From contig JXTC01000353.1 of the NCBI GenBank assembly GCA_002914845.1, positions 139,816-203,815 of the forward strand: DNA of 64,000 bases. The letters run 5' to 3'. Both the position numbers and the translations under genes were made by a program. The DNA is from Trema orientale. Lineage: Eukaryota; Streptophyta; Magnoliopsida; Rosales; Cannabaceae. The notes under the pieces are model-generated. The model searched no databases and was not told where the DNA came from. It was given only the letters and a program-made list of their open reading frames with translations. This document shows, piece by piece, positions 10,330 to 23,518 of the stretch (position 1 is the first letter of the stretch; each line of letters starts with the position of its first letter).

Positions 10330-12941
10330 ATTCCTATTAATATCAACCTTTTCCCCCTTTCTTTGCTCATAATTAATAGAGGGTTATAAGTTAGCCTAGT
10401 TTATGGAGGTGCAGCATAGTTTTATGGAGGTGCAGCTTAGTTTATTTACTAAAGTCTTTAGGTTTTGGGTATCTATTTAAAATTAAATATAAGACATGAG
10501 CTTAAATTTGAAGAACTGCAATAATATACTACTAGAGTAACCTAGTGTCCCCTTTGAATTTTGTTGATAGATGTTTTTGTCAACAGAATGATTAAATTCC
10601 TAGATTGAAATTGGACTAGAAATAAAAACAAAATTGTGTCAAAGTAAATAATACGAATAAATTATTTACATGGTTTAACCGATAGATGACCTAGGTCTAT
10701 TGTGTTTTTTTTATTTTTATTATTATATGAAAGAGAATACAAAACAATAGAGTTTGTGCATGCATAAAACACAACAAAGATGAAAAATAATGAGCCTAGG
10801 GCCCTATTTGTTGTTGAGGGTATTGGAGTTAGTGGGAGAAGCTCATAAAAGCAGTTGCTTTTATGTAAACATTTTCATATTAATAAAATAAAAAATTATT
10901 TATTTAATTCTTTGTGTATAATGATATTTGAGTAAAGGTCCATTTAATTGTATAAATATATATTTTTGTGATTACGATATAGAGTCACAGAAGACATTGA
11001 TACAAGTTATTTACAATTAATTTATAGTGGTTCGTAGCAATATAAGTAGGGATGAACATTTTATTTATGCTGTAGTAAATTTTAGAAAAGTTTGACTTAT
11101 CTTAGTCAATTTGAGTCAGTTGATGTAATGAGACTTATACTAAACTGGATCATAAATGAAATTCTATTGAAAATTCTATTGACAATGTCAATGGAAAAGA
11201 ATTTCATAGGAAGTGATTAACTTTATTCTTAATCTTGAGTTAACTGCAGTTGTATGTTCTCAAGTATAGTTTTATTTGAATTGCAAATGAGTGAGATCAA
11301 TCGAGGTTAATACTTTGGTGTTTGGTATAACATATTTATTGAATTATATGATTATAGTTAGTAATATAGAATTTGGTAAAATAACATCTTTTGGTGGATT
11401 TCGGTACTTGGTCATAAGTCTTAGGCTTAAGTATGTCAATACTGATTCAGTCAGTAAGATGTTGACTAATAATCATTAGAGAAATCAGTAAGAACCAAGA
11501 AATATTTGATATGCTTTCATAATGTTATACAAAGCGTAATAAGCAAAGAATCATTATGGTATAAGATGTTACTCCAAGAAGTAGTCATGAACAATTGGAG
11601 TGCAATTTCAATTTAGTGGAATAGATATGAAATTAAATAATTAACGAGCCTATTTAATTATTTAGAAGCCTATTATGTATGTCCCATAAGATTCCTGAGC
11701 TAACTTATGTCAATTGTCACACTATTATTAGATTGGACCAATTTGTGTTAAAATTGGATATATCATGTTGTACGACATAGGAGGCTACACTCTTGGCCTA
11801 GTTACTGGGCTTGGGTATGTAGTACAATGAAAGTGGGAGCCCTGTTTTAGTTTTAGTAATTTCTAGATAGATTGACAAGTGTGAACACAAAAGATTTCAT
11901 TTTTTGAAATATGTCCGTTCTAGAAAAAGAATGATAGAGATTTCTACTATTGATTTGGTTCAATGAGCCTAGACATAATTAGATAGTCATTCTAATTATG
12001 GTTATTTGAATGTTAACAAATAAAAAAAAAGACATGGTAATATTTAACTGATTGCTAACAGAAATGGCAATAGAGGATAGTTAAATATTACAAAAATGAA
12101 ATTAGGTAACAGGATTTTCCAGAAATGGAAAATCCCTTAACTGGCCGAATTTGGCTAGTAGGATTGGAGGCTACACGCCTACAATCACAATGACTATGGT
12201 GTGTAGCACTCCTAGGGCTGGTTCCTAGAGTGTTGCTTCCTATTGTTTATATAGGAGACTCTAAATACCTCTTTCACAAGTGACAAAAACTATGATGAAA
12301 TTCTGTCTGTTTTTTTAGTGATAAGGAATTCACAAAGATAAGTGAATAGTCTATTTCTTGTTATTAGATTTCTTTGTGAATTAAACGCAGTCACTAACTT
12401 AATCCTTTCTTGTATAGCATATGAAGATCACACTCTTGTGTGACTATATACAATAATAGTCTGAAAGATCTATTGGTAGTTAATCTCTTATTCATCAATG
12501 ATCTACAAGAGATATGATTTCTATACTTATATCTAATATATTGTTATGAGTTTTGCATGCTTCTAGTTGTATTCTTTGCTGCATTGTTTAATTGAAACAG
12601 TTTGTAATTTTTTCAAGAAAGCGTTTCCAACAGAGGGTGCCTAGAAACTATTCACATATGAAATAACCTTGAAAGTGAAAGAGTATAGTTCGATTTAGGA
12701 CATATTGGTAAAACTCCATTATATCATATACAACTTTTTTGAGTAGAAACTCTACTGTGTTATAAGAAAATTATTAATGCAAGAATTGGAACAAGTGAAA
12801 ATAGAATTTGAAATTAAGTATCATAACTCAACAATCTACTTTTTCACTAACCTAGCACTATTGCAAGATTATTTTAATTCTTGTGATTATTGAACTTGTT
12901 TTCATATGCTTTATCTTTTTGACTTACTAAGGTACTGTTTG
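10330..12941. other. Decayed retroelement-like sequence
   Basis: No intact gene. From about 11840 to 12631 the sequence resembles a plus-strand LTR: it follows a purine run (AAAGTGGGAG), has a TATA-like TTTATATAGG near 12247, and ends GTTTCCAACA at 12631, a terminus common in copia LTRs. No matching second LTR, primer binding site or target duplication was found, so this is a weak call. 10330-11840 is AT-rich with no recognised domain. Confidence 0.3.
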
Positions 12942-15812
12942 TGTAACATCCAGCTCCTCACACAATTAAGAGAGCCAATAATAGCATGAATGCATTGTTT
13001 TTAGCATTAATGTTATATGTGCATATCGTTGTGGGTATCTAATTATTGAATATTATGGTTGCAAATTTCTGTTCTCCAAGTAATTTTTATTTGCAGTGAA
13101 ATGCTCTGGATTTGCTTTTTGGTACGAGTTCAACGCGTATTTAGTCAGATTGTTTTGTTATGGCTATTTGCATTATAATTTAATTAAGTTAATTAAGTTT
13201 AATAAAAAATAAAAAAAAAAGAAGAAGAAAACATGATTTAAATAATTAAGGATAATGTGATATGTGATTTTTATTCTTCTATTATTCTAATTTTATTTTA
13301 ATGTTATTTGTCTTAAAATTTCTAATAAATGTTGGTCATTATTTTAAATTCCTTATTAACGTTATGGTACGTATATTTGTTTTAATATCGTGAACCTATG
13401 AACTAGGTGTTGTTAAATTTTAAGATATTATTGTTGATGGTATCTACGTGTATATATGCCTTATTCTTAATGAAATTATATATGTTTAAAAAAAAAAAAA
13501 AAAAGATAAAAAGAACCGACTTAGTCGGTTAGTTTTGGCTGAAACTCAAAGTGGAGTTCAACGTATAAAAGAAACCATTATAGACTTTAAGTATATTTTA
13601 AAGTTCCACTAAAAACAATCTTCAATAAGCTTCCTTCTTGTTCTTTTCTTTCTACTCCAGTGCCCTTGAAAGCACTTAGGCTTCTTTGCGTTTCACAAAG
13701 CGAGAGAGAGAGTGAAGGATAGATGTGTATAGTTGAGGTAATTTTACAATTTATTATTATTTTGCTTTATCGATTAGTTTGTTAGTGGATGTTAATTCAT
13801 TTAGGCTAGAATTCTTACATATATAAATATGTTATGTCCCAAAGTGTATATGAACAATTTTTATATAGTATTTACGGATTTTGAGTAAACAATTGCACTT
13901 TTACTTGAGTCTGATTCTAAATTGTATTGATTGTTGTTCAACGTTTAACAACCTGCTTTGAATTCTTTCACCCGACATATGTATAAGTGTGATATACTGA
14001 GTATTTTATATGAGAATTTGGATATTACTTTGTTGATATTATGGTAATCATCTCATATCAAGTCTTACCTTTTTAAGCTATTCTTTTATGATAGCATGAT
14101 TTGTCAAATCCAATAAAAAGAAGGCTAAACGTTTTTCCCTTTTATTTTATAATTTGTGACCATGAGTTTAACTTTATATGCCTTAGTTGACAGTTATAAT
14201 TATGCTTATGTTTGTATATGATTGAAACATGATATATGGGATAGTGCTTAGGTATGTTTCTACCATAGACTTACCTTGAATTCTATTAATGACTTTATTT
14301 GGTGGTTATTAAAATTTGGGTCTTCTACTTAATTAGATTATGGAAGGCTACTTATTTTTAATTATTCCAATGCTATTCTTTTTATTTTATTAGACAAACT
14401 TTATTTCCGATTTTATATCTCTACTTTTAGTTCTGTGATACTAACTAATATGAAACCTTGAATTAATTATGAGATATACTGTAAGGAAACTAAATGGGCA
14501 GATTTTGGTGAATAACTTAGTGCTTATCGTTTGTTTTCTAATTCTTGAAATATATAGAATTTGACACATCTCAAAGCCTAGTATTTTGTTAGTAATTGTT
14601 TAGAATCATATCTTTATTAAGTGATTGTATTATTGAAATAGTTAAAAACACGTCAATTGTACCCTGAGCAAAGAGCATTTCACTAGCAAAGTCTTGGAAA
14701 GCTTGGAAGTGAGGTAAGTAAAGTACTCAACTGCAACACAAGAATTATGTGCTATGTGGGTGTCTATTATGTTCATTTCTTTTATGCTTTGTATTATGGT
14801 TATAAGCATGATCATTGGCATTTTGGTTTCAGTATACATACTTGGCATTTCTAATATAGCATTATTATATATATTATGAGGCCATGCATGTTTTACAGAG
14901 AAGTCTAAGATAGGTGTCAGATTTCCAAAATGCCATAGTAATGTTGTGCAAGGCTATGTTTACCACAGAAAAGTTAAGACCAGGTAACTTTAAGAAGGTT
15001 TTGTGTCACTGTTACGGGGAAGCGGGATGAACACTTACAGTTTAGAGTGGCAGCCCCAGGGGAGGGGTAAGGCTGACGGGATTAGTCAGAAGATTTGCCA
15101 CAATAATCCCTCCTCCAAATTATATAATAGATTACACTACAGTCTCGGGCCGCCTTATCTCTTGAGCTCGACGGGGTAACGATGGAATAAGGTTAGTAAT
15201 GAGCCCCACTGTGGTGAGAGCCGGCCGGAGGAGAGCTTATGGGATATTATCATCAGTTCAGAAAGCCCTGCAGGCGCAGTGCCGAACCGAACAGTGTACA
15301 CAAGACAGGGGGACCGAAGAGAAATTATTATACCAGCAGGCTTAAGCAAGCATGATCATGCATTTAGTACATGTCATTGAGGAACATTTCATACATTACT
15401 TTACTTACTGAGCTGTAGCTCATTTAAGTCTTGTGTTGCAGGTAATGAATGAGCTGATTAGATGAGCTTGTGGGCTAGAGTAGAGGACCAACCTCGGTAC
15501 TGTACATATGGATATTTTGACCACATGTGGGGGCCCAGTTTGTGTATTTTGGGACATTTTGTAGTCTCTCAGTGGAGTTATTTTTAGTTCGTCTCTTTTG
15601 GTACCTTATTTTGTAATATACGTATATACTGATCCATGTTATGTTTGTAAGTAAAGCTATATATCCGTAGAGCTTAAAAGAAAACAAAAAGTTCAAATTG
15701 GCCCGTATTTTTGGAAAATAATTACAGGATTATTTCTTTCCAAACGTAACGCCCTGTAATTAGAGAGTTAATAATTTCTACTAGTAGTGTGTGGATTGAG
15801 GAGGGCGTTACA
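12942..15812 (+). mobile_element. Solo LTR, 2.9 kb, gypsy-like
   Basis: Starts TGTAACATCC and ends GGGCGTTACA, short inverted ends of an LTR. It has a TATA-like GTATAAAAG near 13564 and no internal coding region or second LTR. Related but diverged sequence is present in the solo LTR at 19527-21863: both have CAC(A/T)CAATTAAGAG near the start, a short palindrome around CCGACTT...GTCGG, and GAAGAGCATTTCAC or AAAGAGCATTTCAC followed by GAGGTAAGTAA. The base after the last CA is the only N of the window. The 5-bp flanks do not match. Confidence 0.65.
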
Positions 15813-16430
15813 NTAACAATGTTGTACTTTTTATTTTCTAAAATAAAAAAATAAATACATATTTGGTAACTAGCACTTTTTACTTTTGAAAGTGAAAATC
15901 AAAAGGGATAGTAATAAAGGAAAAAGGAAGGAGAAAACAGGAGAGACAAAAAGTGGTATTTATCTAAATAAATTTCATAACTGGTATTTTTCAAAATAAC
16001 ACTTTAAAAAGTGATATTTTTCTAAATATTTTGGGATATTTTTTGGGGAAAAACCCAAAATTTACAATTATATTTTGAAAAATACCACTTTTAAAATTTT
16101 TATTTTGAAAAAAAAATATTTAGAAAAATACTATTTTTACATGAGACTAGAGAGATAATGACAAGAGAAATAGTGATGAGAGAGAAAATGTTAAGAGAAA
16201 TAGTGATGTGAGTCTAGATATGTTTGAATTTTGATACTAGCATTTCTACAAAATTATTTAAAAAAATTTTGAAAGAAATTTTTGTTTTCAAAATTTTAAA
16301 AATTTTGTTATCAAATTTAAAAAACGAAAAACAAAAGTAGTCTTAACTAAACATACTTTTGAAAAGTATTTCCAATTTTTTTATTAAAAAACGAAAAACT
16401 ATTTAAATAAGTGGTTACCAAACAAGCCAT
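15813..16430. mobile_element. Possible hAT-like MITE
   Basis: TTTGGTAACTAGCACTTTTT near 15860 and, on the opposite strand from 16428, TTTGGTAACCACTTATTT look like degenerate terminal inverted repeats. Between them is AT-rich sequence with internal foldback (AAAATACCACTTTT, TATTTAGAAAAATAC). Ends and target duplication are not defined. It may be several overlapping remnants. Confidence 0.35.
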
Positions 16431-16792
16431 AAATGATTAATACTCATTTTATGGTTCGTACTCCAATATTTTAGAAGATGTGATTTATGAATTTCTTAGA
16501 ACATCATGTATATAATGCCGCTTTAAGTTTTTTTTTTTTAGAGTATTTAGATATAATATAAACTAAGTGCTCAGTATTCATTCTGTGAATTTGACTGTGT
16601 TTGTATAAAGAATACAAATGCTATAGTCAACTATCAATACTACGGAGAAAACATATGCCGATGTGCCCTAGCATTGTAAAAACTCATGCAAAAGCAAAAA
16701 TGCATCAACAAAGCCATGTCAATAAAAGTAACTTGTCTACGCCTACACAATTAAAGCGCATTGCAAAATACCTATTTGTCGATGCATTCTAC

Positions 16793-17700
16793 TAGGGGTG
16801 GCAATTTAGGTCACGACACGGTAACACGACTCGAAAATGACACGAAATTAGCGGGTTTGGGTCTGTCTTAAACAGGTACAGGTCAAAACAGGTTAAACCC
16901 GATTAAACACGATTAAATAATAGGTCATTAGCAGGTTAACCTGTTAAACCCGAAATTGACCCGTTTAACACGATTAAATTTTTTGAGACATTATATTATC
17001 TTGTGTGTACCAAGACTTAAAACTTCCCTTTTATGTTTTGGGCGCGTCTACAGTAGGGGCGCCCCCTACGTAGGGCCCTGTCTATTCACCGTTGGATGGG
17101 AATCTGTATATAAATAGATTCTCCACAGATTCCCGTTATTCCCCACAGATTCCCATCCAACGATAATTAAGGCATAACCCTACGTAGGGACGCCCCTACC
17201 GTAGCCATCTCCGTTTGTTTTATATACTAAAATTTGAAAGTTTTATTTTGGTTTTAAACTTTGGATTGTGTGTTATATTTATTTGATTATGGTTGCTTGG
17301 TTATATTGGAAATATAAAATAAGTTAATAGATTATATCAAGTTATATTAAAAATGTGAAATAGGTTAACATGTTAAAATTAATAGGTTATTACGTTATGT
17401 CAAGTTGAACCAAATACAACATATTTAACATTAACATGTTAAATTGAGTTCAATTAACGGGTTAGCAGTATACAGGTTAGCAGCTCGTGTTACGTTAGAC
17501 ACGATCTGAATACGACCTATTTAAATAACGTGTTAAATGTGTCGCTCACAGGTTAACCTGTTTATTTAGCGTGTCGGGTGTGGGTTTACGAATCATGACA
17601 CGAATAATAAACGTGTCGGGTTTGGGTTTGGTAATTGCTCGTTATATATATGTCTCGACACGACACGAATATGACACGACAACACGAATTGCCACCCCTA
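16793..17700. mobile_element. hAT-type non-autonomous element
   Basis: Terminal inverted repeats are TAGGGGTGGCAATT and AATTGCCACCCCTA. The 8-bp target duplication CATTCTAC is perfect at 16785-16792 and 17701-17708, diagnostic of the hAT superfamily. The interior repeats GTGTCGGGTTTGGGTTT and GGTTAACCTGTT-like motifs and codes for nothing. Its 908 bp include foldback MITE copy 4, so the element alone was about 726 bp. Confidence 0.9.
17040..17212. mobile_element. Foldback MITE, MULE-like, copy 4 (nested)
   Basis: A 173-bp copy starting GGGCGCGTCTACAGTAGG and ending CCCCTACCGTAGCCATCTCC. The interior palindrome is nearly identical to copy 2. Flanks TTATGTTTT (17031-17039) and GTTTGTTTT (17213-17221) agree at 7 of 9 positions. 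It lies wholly inside the hAT-type element and therefore inserted later. Confidence 0.82.
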
Positions 17701-17708
17701 CATTCTAC

Positions 17709-18159
17709 CCATCTTTAGAAAGCAAGCATTGGTAAAAGCGTACCTAACTTTTGAAATTGGTCAACTTTTTGCCAACACATTTTATATAAATGTGTCAGTG
17801 TCTTGTTGACACGATAAATGCATATGGAATTATTTTTGGAGTTTTTTAAATCAATAATTTAATAAAGTTTTGCCAACACATAAATGTGTCATGATAGGGT
17901 TTATAAGACTAAACAAATAAATTATTTTTAACTAATTTAAATTCATTTAATCAATTAAAATATTTAATTTTATTTTTCATATAAAATCATTGAAATTTAA
18001 CCGACATTACTGTAAAAAATATCAAAGTCATTAATTTTAATTTTTTTATATATAGAATGATCGAAATCTAACCAATATTAACTAGAAAAAAATACAAAGT
18101 CATTAATTTTAACATAATATAGTAAAAGTTTTTTTTTTGAAATTGTTTAATCATAAAAA
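17709..18159. other. Intergenic, nothing recognised
   Basis: AT-rich sequence. A short phrase around CCAACACAT(T)TTATATAAATGTGTCA at about 17770-17800 is palindromic, and a similar one follows near 17872. No gene could be supported. Confidence 0.35.
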
Positions 18160-18962
18160 CAGTAAAACCTCTATTAATTAATATAGTGGGGACTATGAAA
18201 AATTATTATTTTGTAGAGGTTATTTATTTATCGATAAATAAATAATTTATTAATTTATCGATAAATAATTATTTATTAATTTAAAAGAATAGTACAAGTT
18301 TAGTACTTGTACTTTTTTTTCCTGACATACATGAATGACTTATAATAATAAAAATTAGATACAGTCAAAGTTAATAATGTGTGCCTACAAAGAAGTTAAC
18401 ATACGATAAATATAATTTAAAATTTAACATATTATTTTTATATAAATAAAATTCTAAAGGTTAATTTTCAGTGTTAACATACGATAAATGTAACTTAAAA
18501 TTTAATACCATATAAGATACAATATTTCAAGATGTTTCATGTATATTGAACATGATATCTATAAATAATTATTAGTTTTACTTCTAGAATCTAAATCATT
18601 ATAGATAGATTCTAAATCATATTGCAAAAATTAAAGATGAGACTGAATTCAATTTAAGAACAAATAATAAATAAAAATAACTTTAAATATATTTTGAAAA
18701 AGAACAAAATTAAAAAAATAGAAATTATTTAATTAAAAAAACTCATAAAATATTGTGAATATTTATGTGTTATTTCTTTTATATATTATTAATTTATATA
18801 TTTGATGAGCCCTGAAGAAACTACAAATATATATATATATCAATATCTTATGCCTTAATGATAATATTAATTTAGTATATTAACCCAAGTTGGGACTAGA
18901 AGATTTTATAATTTAACCGAGGTTATTAATTTATCAAACATTCATTTGTCAATGTTTTACTG
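18160..18962. mobile_element. Element with CAGTAAAAC terminal repeats
   Basis: The left end CAGTAAAACCTCTATTAATT and the complement of the right end, CAGTAAAACATTGACAAATG, share nine terminal bases. Near the left end is a TTTATCGATAAATAAA palindrome repeated in tandem. The ends resemble those I associate with pogo/Emigrant-type plant MITEs, which duplicate TA. The flanks here are AA and TA, so this assignment is tentative. No transposase remains in the 803 bp. A copia element begins seven bases beyond the right end. Confidence 0.5.
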
Positions 18963-18969
18963 TAAAATA

Positions 18970-19243
18970 TGTTGGAAAAGGGATTAAGAAATGGGTTTAG
19001 TTATTGGGCTTGTCTTGGGCTTGGAAGCCCATGTATATTGTAAAGTCTAATTTTATGTTATAGAACCCATTTTCATGAACCATTTTGAAGCTAAAAATTG
19101 AGTAGAACTCACATCTTGTTGATGAAAAGTCTTGGTAAATTCTTGTTCTTCTCCGCGAGGACATCGATTTCGTATATTCAAACACTCAAAATGGTGCACG
19201 GATGAATGAGAAATTATTGCTTAAAAGCGTACCATTGAAATGG
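18970..19243 (+). repeat. Copia 5' LTR remnant
   Basis: Matches 24279-24555 nearly base for base (for example GAGGACATCGATTTCGTATA in both). The match ends at CCATTGAAATGG, after which this copy continues into integrase and the 3' LTR continues as LTR. That point marks the deletion junction. Confidence 0.88.
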
Positions 19244-19526
19244 AAAAATCGTACCTTAAAAGAGATGATGAATGCATTACTATTAAGTTCTGGGTTGCCT
19301 CAGAATATGTGGGGGGAAGCTGTTTTAACAGCTAATTACCTTTTAAATAAGGTACCCTGTAAGAAAGAAGAAAGGACACCTTATGAATTGTGGAAAAGTA
19401 AAAAGCCTTCCTACAAATACTTGCGAGTATGGGGATGTCTTACTAAGGTATTGGTACCTACACCTAAAAAGGTGAAAATATGACCAAAGACAGTAGATTG
19501 CATTTTCATTGGTTATGCACATAATA
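19244..19526 (+). pseudogene. Copia integrase fragment, first part
   Basis: Translation gives the C-terminal half of a copia integrase core: KNRTLKEMMNALLLSSGLPQ, then WGEAVLTANYLLNK and WGCLTKVLVPTP, then IGYAHN before the nested LTR. An in-frame stop follows KKVKI at about 19481. The protein resumes after the insertion at 21864. Catalytic residues upstream (the HHCC finger and first acidic residues) are lost with the deletion. Confidence 0.85.
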
Positions 19527-21863
19527 TGTGATATCCTCAATTCTAAGATGACACACAATTTCTCACATAATTAAGAGCCAATAATAATAGGATTACATAG
19601 CATTTTTTTTATTATTATTGTCATGTCTACGTGCTATTTTAAGTTTTGATTTTAAATTATTATGATTATTAACCTTTATTATGTTTTAAGATATTTTGCA
19701 GTGAAATGCTCTAAAAATACTCTTTGGTACAAGTTTTGATGTGTATTAGACTAATTAATAAAACGTTACACATTTATATTTTGGTTAATTATTAGTGTTA
19801 TTTTATTTCTTCGAATATCTTGTTAAGGTAATCTTGATTTACAATAATTATTATTTTTTTTTGTATAGGATCTGTGTGTTTTAATTAGAAAATGTTCTAG
19901 AAACCTATTTGTATGTATCTAAATATATCTTGACAATAAGAACATTAATATTAATCAAGTCCTTTTGTTACCTATTATTTGTATTTTTTTTTTTATGTTG
20001 TTAATATTTAGATGTATTTTTTTATTAAGTTTTAAATGTCCTTATCTAAATCCCATTAGTAATTATAAATATATGTATTTATGAGTTGTTAAAATTAAAA
20101 AAAAAAAGGGAAAAGAAGAGCCGACTTTTGATAAGTCGGCAACCGCTAAGACTACTTAAACACCGTTCCTCTCAATTTGTTTTCTTGATCTCTTATACCC
20201 TTCCTCAATATCATCCTTTCCATATGAACCTATGATAAAGCTTTGTTCAGCACTTATAGCTTCAGATGGAAACCAAAACTCCACCACTATAACCTTTGTT
20301 TTTTTTAAAGCTAAACTCATCAAAGGTATCTTTCTCTACCTTATAAGTATATATTTTTTTAATACTCTTCACTATGGCTTGTTCATAACTAGTCCTTCGT
20401 TTAAATTATATGAGTGTCTACTCAAGTGTGTATTCAAATTACTTGAATCAAGTTGCATGTGCGTGTGTCGGGAAGTTCTTGTAAAATAAATATTACTTTA
20501 ATTCTTACTCTTTGAAATGATTCAAGTGCTTGTGATTTTAAATTTAATTACTTATTTTTTTTTTTTCGGTGTGTGATTAAAGTCATGAAAATTGAGCCAT
20601 AAGATTAGGACAAGGAACAATTTAGATGTTAGGAATTGTTACATTATGTTTGCTTTTATACGTATATATAAAACTATGCATGCAAAAGTATTAGTTGAAA
20701 TTCTTTTCAATTTTTGTATATATGCTTATACATCAAAACGTTTCTATTAGTGCTTATTAGTTGAATTTCTTTTCAATTTTGTGTTTATGTTTATGCATAA
20801 AAAATGTTTATATTAATGCCTGATATGCTTTGTGTAAGTTATATAATTTAAAACTCAGACTAATTACTAGTAAACTTATTTAATTTATTTATCATACATA
20901 ACGATGTGTTTAAAATAATAAATAAATAAAATATTAGGGACACATCAATTGTACCTAAAGCGAAGAGCATTTCACAGAGAAAGTATGTAAAGGCCCAGAA
21001 TCGAGGTAAGTAACGTCACACCTGCAATGTAAGAAATTCTCTGTTTCTGTGAATCTGTGGAATCTGTGAATGTGAAATTTGTGCATATGTGTACATACAT
21101 ATCTGTCATTATGCTTTACATGAGACATGAACACGAGGTGTATTTATATTGCCTGACGAGTATTAGTGAATAGGGTGTGGCGGGCCAGCGCCCAAATATG
21201 TGATATGGTTCCTTCGGGGACACTCTGGTTCCTTCGGGGACACTATGGTTCCTTCGGGAACACTCTGACGGCGGTATGGAGTGGACCTCTGCTGTACACA
21301 GAGGGGATTTTCTGGAGCTCGAGACCTCCATATAGCTCATGATATGTTATATGTTCTCTGAGTAGCTCAGTATGCGATTCACGGTCTTGTCAGACAATAC
21401 ATACACAGGGATCCCAATCATATGATTATCTGTTCTCTGTCATGTGCACTCTGTATTTGCATACGTTACTTACTGAGTTTCATACTCACAAATATTCTTA
21501 CATTGCAGAGGGTACTGATGCTATGTGAATTCGAGGAGGAGCGCCGACTTTCTGACCGCGGCTTGTGTATATGCGCATTTTGAATTTGTGGTTTACTGAT
21601 AGGCGATTTTGTACCTATTTTGTGTGTGTATATTATGTAAATTTCATGAGAGGCCCACTTTGAGAGGGTGTACTATATATATATAAATATATATATTGCA
21701 GTATGTAAAAATTATGAGTGGAGTTTTCCTTTTCTTCAAAAAAGTTTAAAAGTTTTAAATTTTCCCCTATTTTATCAGTTCTAAGTCGAGTAGCGTCTCC
21801 CGATCTCACTAAATATTATTATAAATATACTTGCGTCCGTGCTTGGAATTTGGAGATGTTACA
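19527..21863 (+). mobile_element. Solo LTR nested in copia integrase
   Basis: Begins TGTGATATCC and ends GGAGATGTTACA, with a perfect 5-bp duplication TAATA at 19522-19526 and 21864-21868. Removing it rejoins the integrase reading at HN/SSTYRFLV. The 2337 bp have no coding capacity. They contain CCGACTTTTGATAAGTCGG and a GGTTCCTTCGGGGACACTCT phrase repeated three times near 21206-21265. Related to, but clearly diverged from, the solo LTR at 12942-15812. It must postdate the copia insertion. Confidence 0.92.
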
Positions 21864-23480
21864 TAATAGTAGTACTTATCGATTTCTTGTGTATGAGTCA
21901 CAAATCCCAGATATACACAAGAACATAATAATAGAATCGAGAAATGCATCGTTCTTTGAACATGAATTTCCGTATAAATCTAAGGAAAAACCTAGTACAT
22001 CTAAATAAACTTATGAGGCTATCACTGAGGATAGTCAGGACCAAGAACAAGTCGTTAAAGATGAGCCTAAATGCAAAAAAAGAGCGAGAACTGAAAAATC
22101 TTTTGGTCCAGATTTTTTAGTTTATATGTTGGAAAGTGAACCTCAAAGCTTCCAAGAAGCTGTGAGCTCTGTTGAGGGACCTTTATGGAAAGAGGTCATT
22201 AAGAGCGAAATTAATTCCATCATGCAAAACCATACGTAGGAATTAGTGGATCTTCCTCCAGAATGCAAGCCACTTGATTCAAAATGGATTTTCAAAAAGA
22301 AAATGAAAGCAGATGGAATAACTGACAAATATAAGGCTAGATTGGTTATCAAAGGTTATAGGCAAAAAAGGCCTAAATTACTTTGATACTTATTCTCCTG
22401 TGACGAGAATAAATTCTATAAGGATGATACTAGCAATTGTCGCTCTGCAGAATTTTGAAGTACACCAATTGGATATAAAAACAGCCTTTCTTAAATGGAG
22501 ATCTAGATGAAGAAATCTGTATGGAATAACCTGAAGGTTTTGTTGCTCCTGGACAAGAAAAGAAAGTTTATAAACCGGTCAAGTCTCTGTATAGTTTGAA
22601 GCAAGCACCAAAGCAATGGCATGAAAAGTTTGACCGAGTAATGCTTGCTAATAGTTTTAAAATCAATGAGTGTGACAAATGTGTCCATGTCAAAAACACT
22701 GAAAATGGCTATGTCATTTTGTATCTTTATGTTGATGACATGCTCATTGTTGGTTTGTAATGACAAGATGGTCAAATCTACTAAAAATATGTTGAACTCC
22801 AAATTTGACATGAAAGATATAGGTCTAGCTGATGTAATTTTGGGAGTTAAAATTACAAGAACGTATGATGGACTTATACTCAATCAGTTGCACTATGTGG
22901 ACAAAATATTGGAGAAATTCAACAAAGATGATTATGGAGTATCCAGAACACCGATAGATATGAGTCAACACCTTCATAAGAATAAAGGTGAGAGTATTTC
23001 TCAAGTAGAATACTCTAGAGTGATTGGTAGTCTGATGTACTTGATAAGTTACACAAGGCCAAATATAGCCTATACAGTTAGTAGACTGAGTAGATATACG
23101 AGTAATCCAAGTGCTGAGCATTGGAAAGGAATTGTGAAAGTACTTAGATACTTACGATATATTCGTAACTATGGACTATACTATAACAGATATTCTATAA
23201 TTTTAGAAGGATACAGCGATACAAGCTGGATATCTGATATAAAAGACTCAAAGTCTACTAGTGGGTATGTGTTCACACTAGCTGGAGTAGCTGTATCATG
23301 GAAATCTTCAAAACAAACAATTATAGCTCGATCTACGATGGAATCTGAGTTTATACATCTAGATAAATATGGTGAAGAGGCTGAATGGCTACGCCATTTC
23401 TTAGAAGATATTCCAAATTAGCCTAAGCCTATGCCGTCAATATCTATACATTGTGATAGTCAATCGGCTATTGGAAGGGT

Positions 23481-23518
<38 letters not shown>

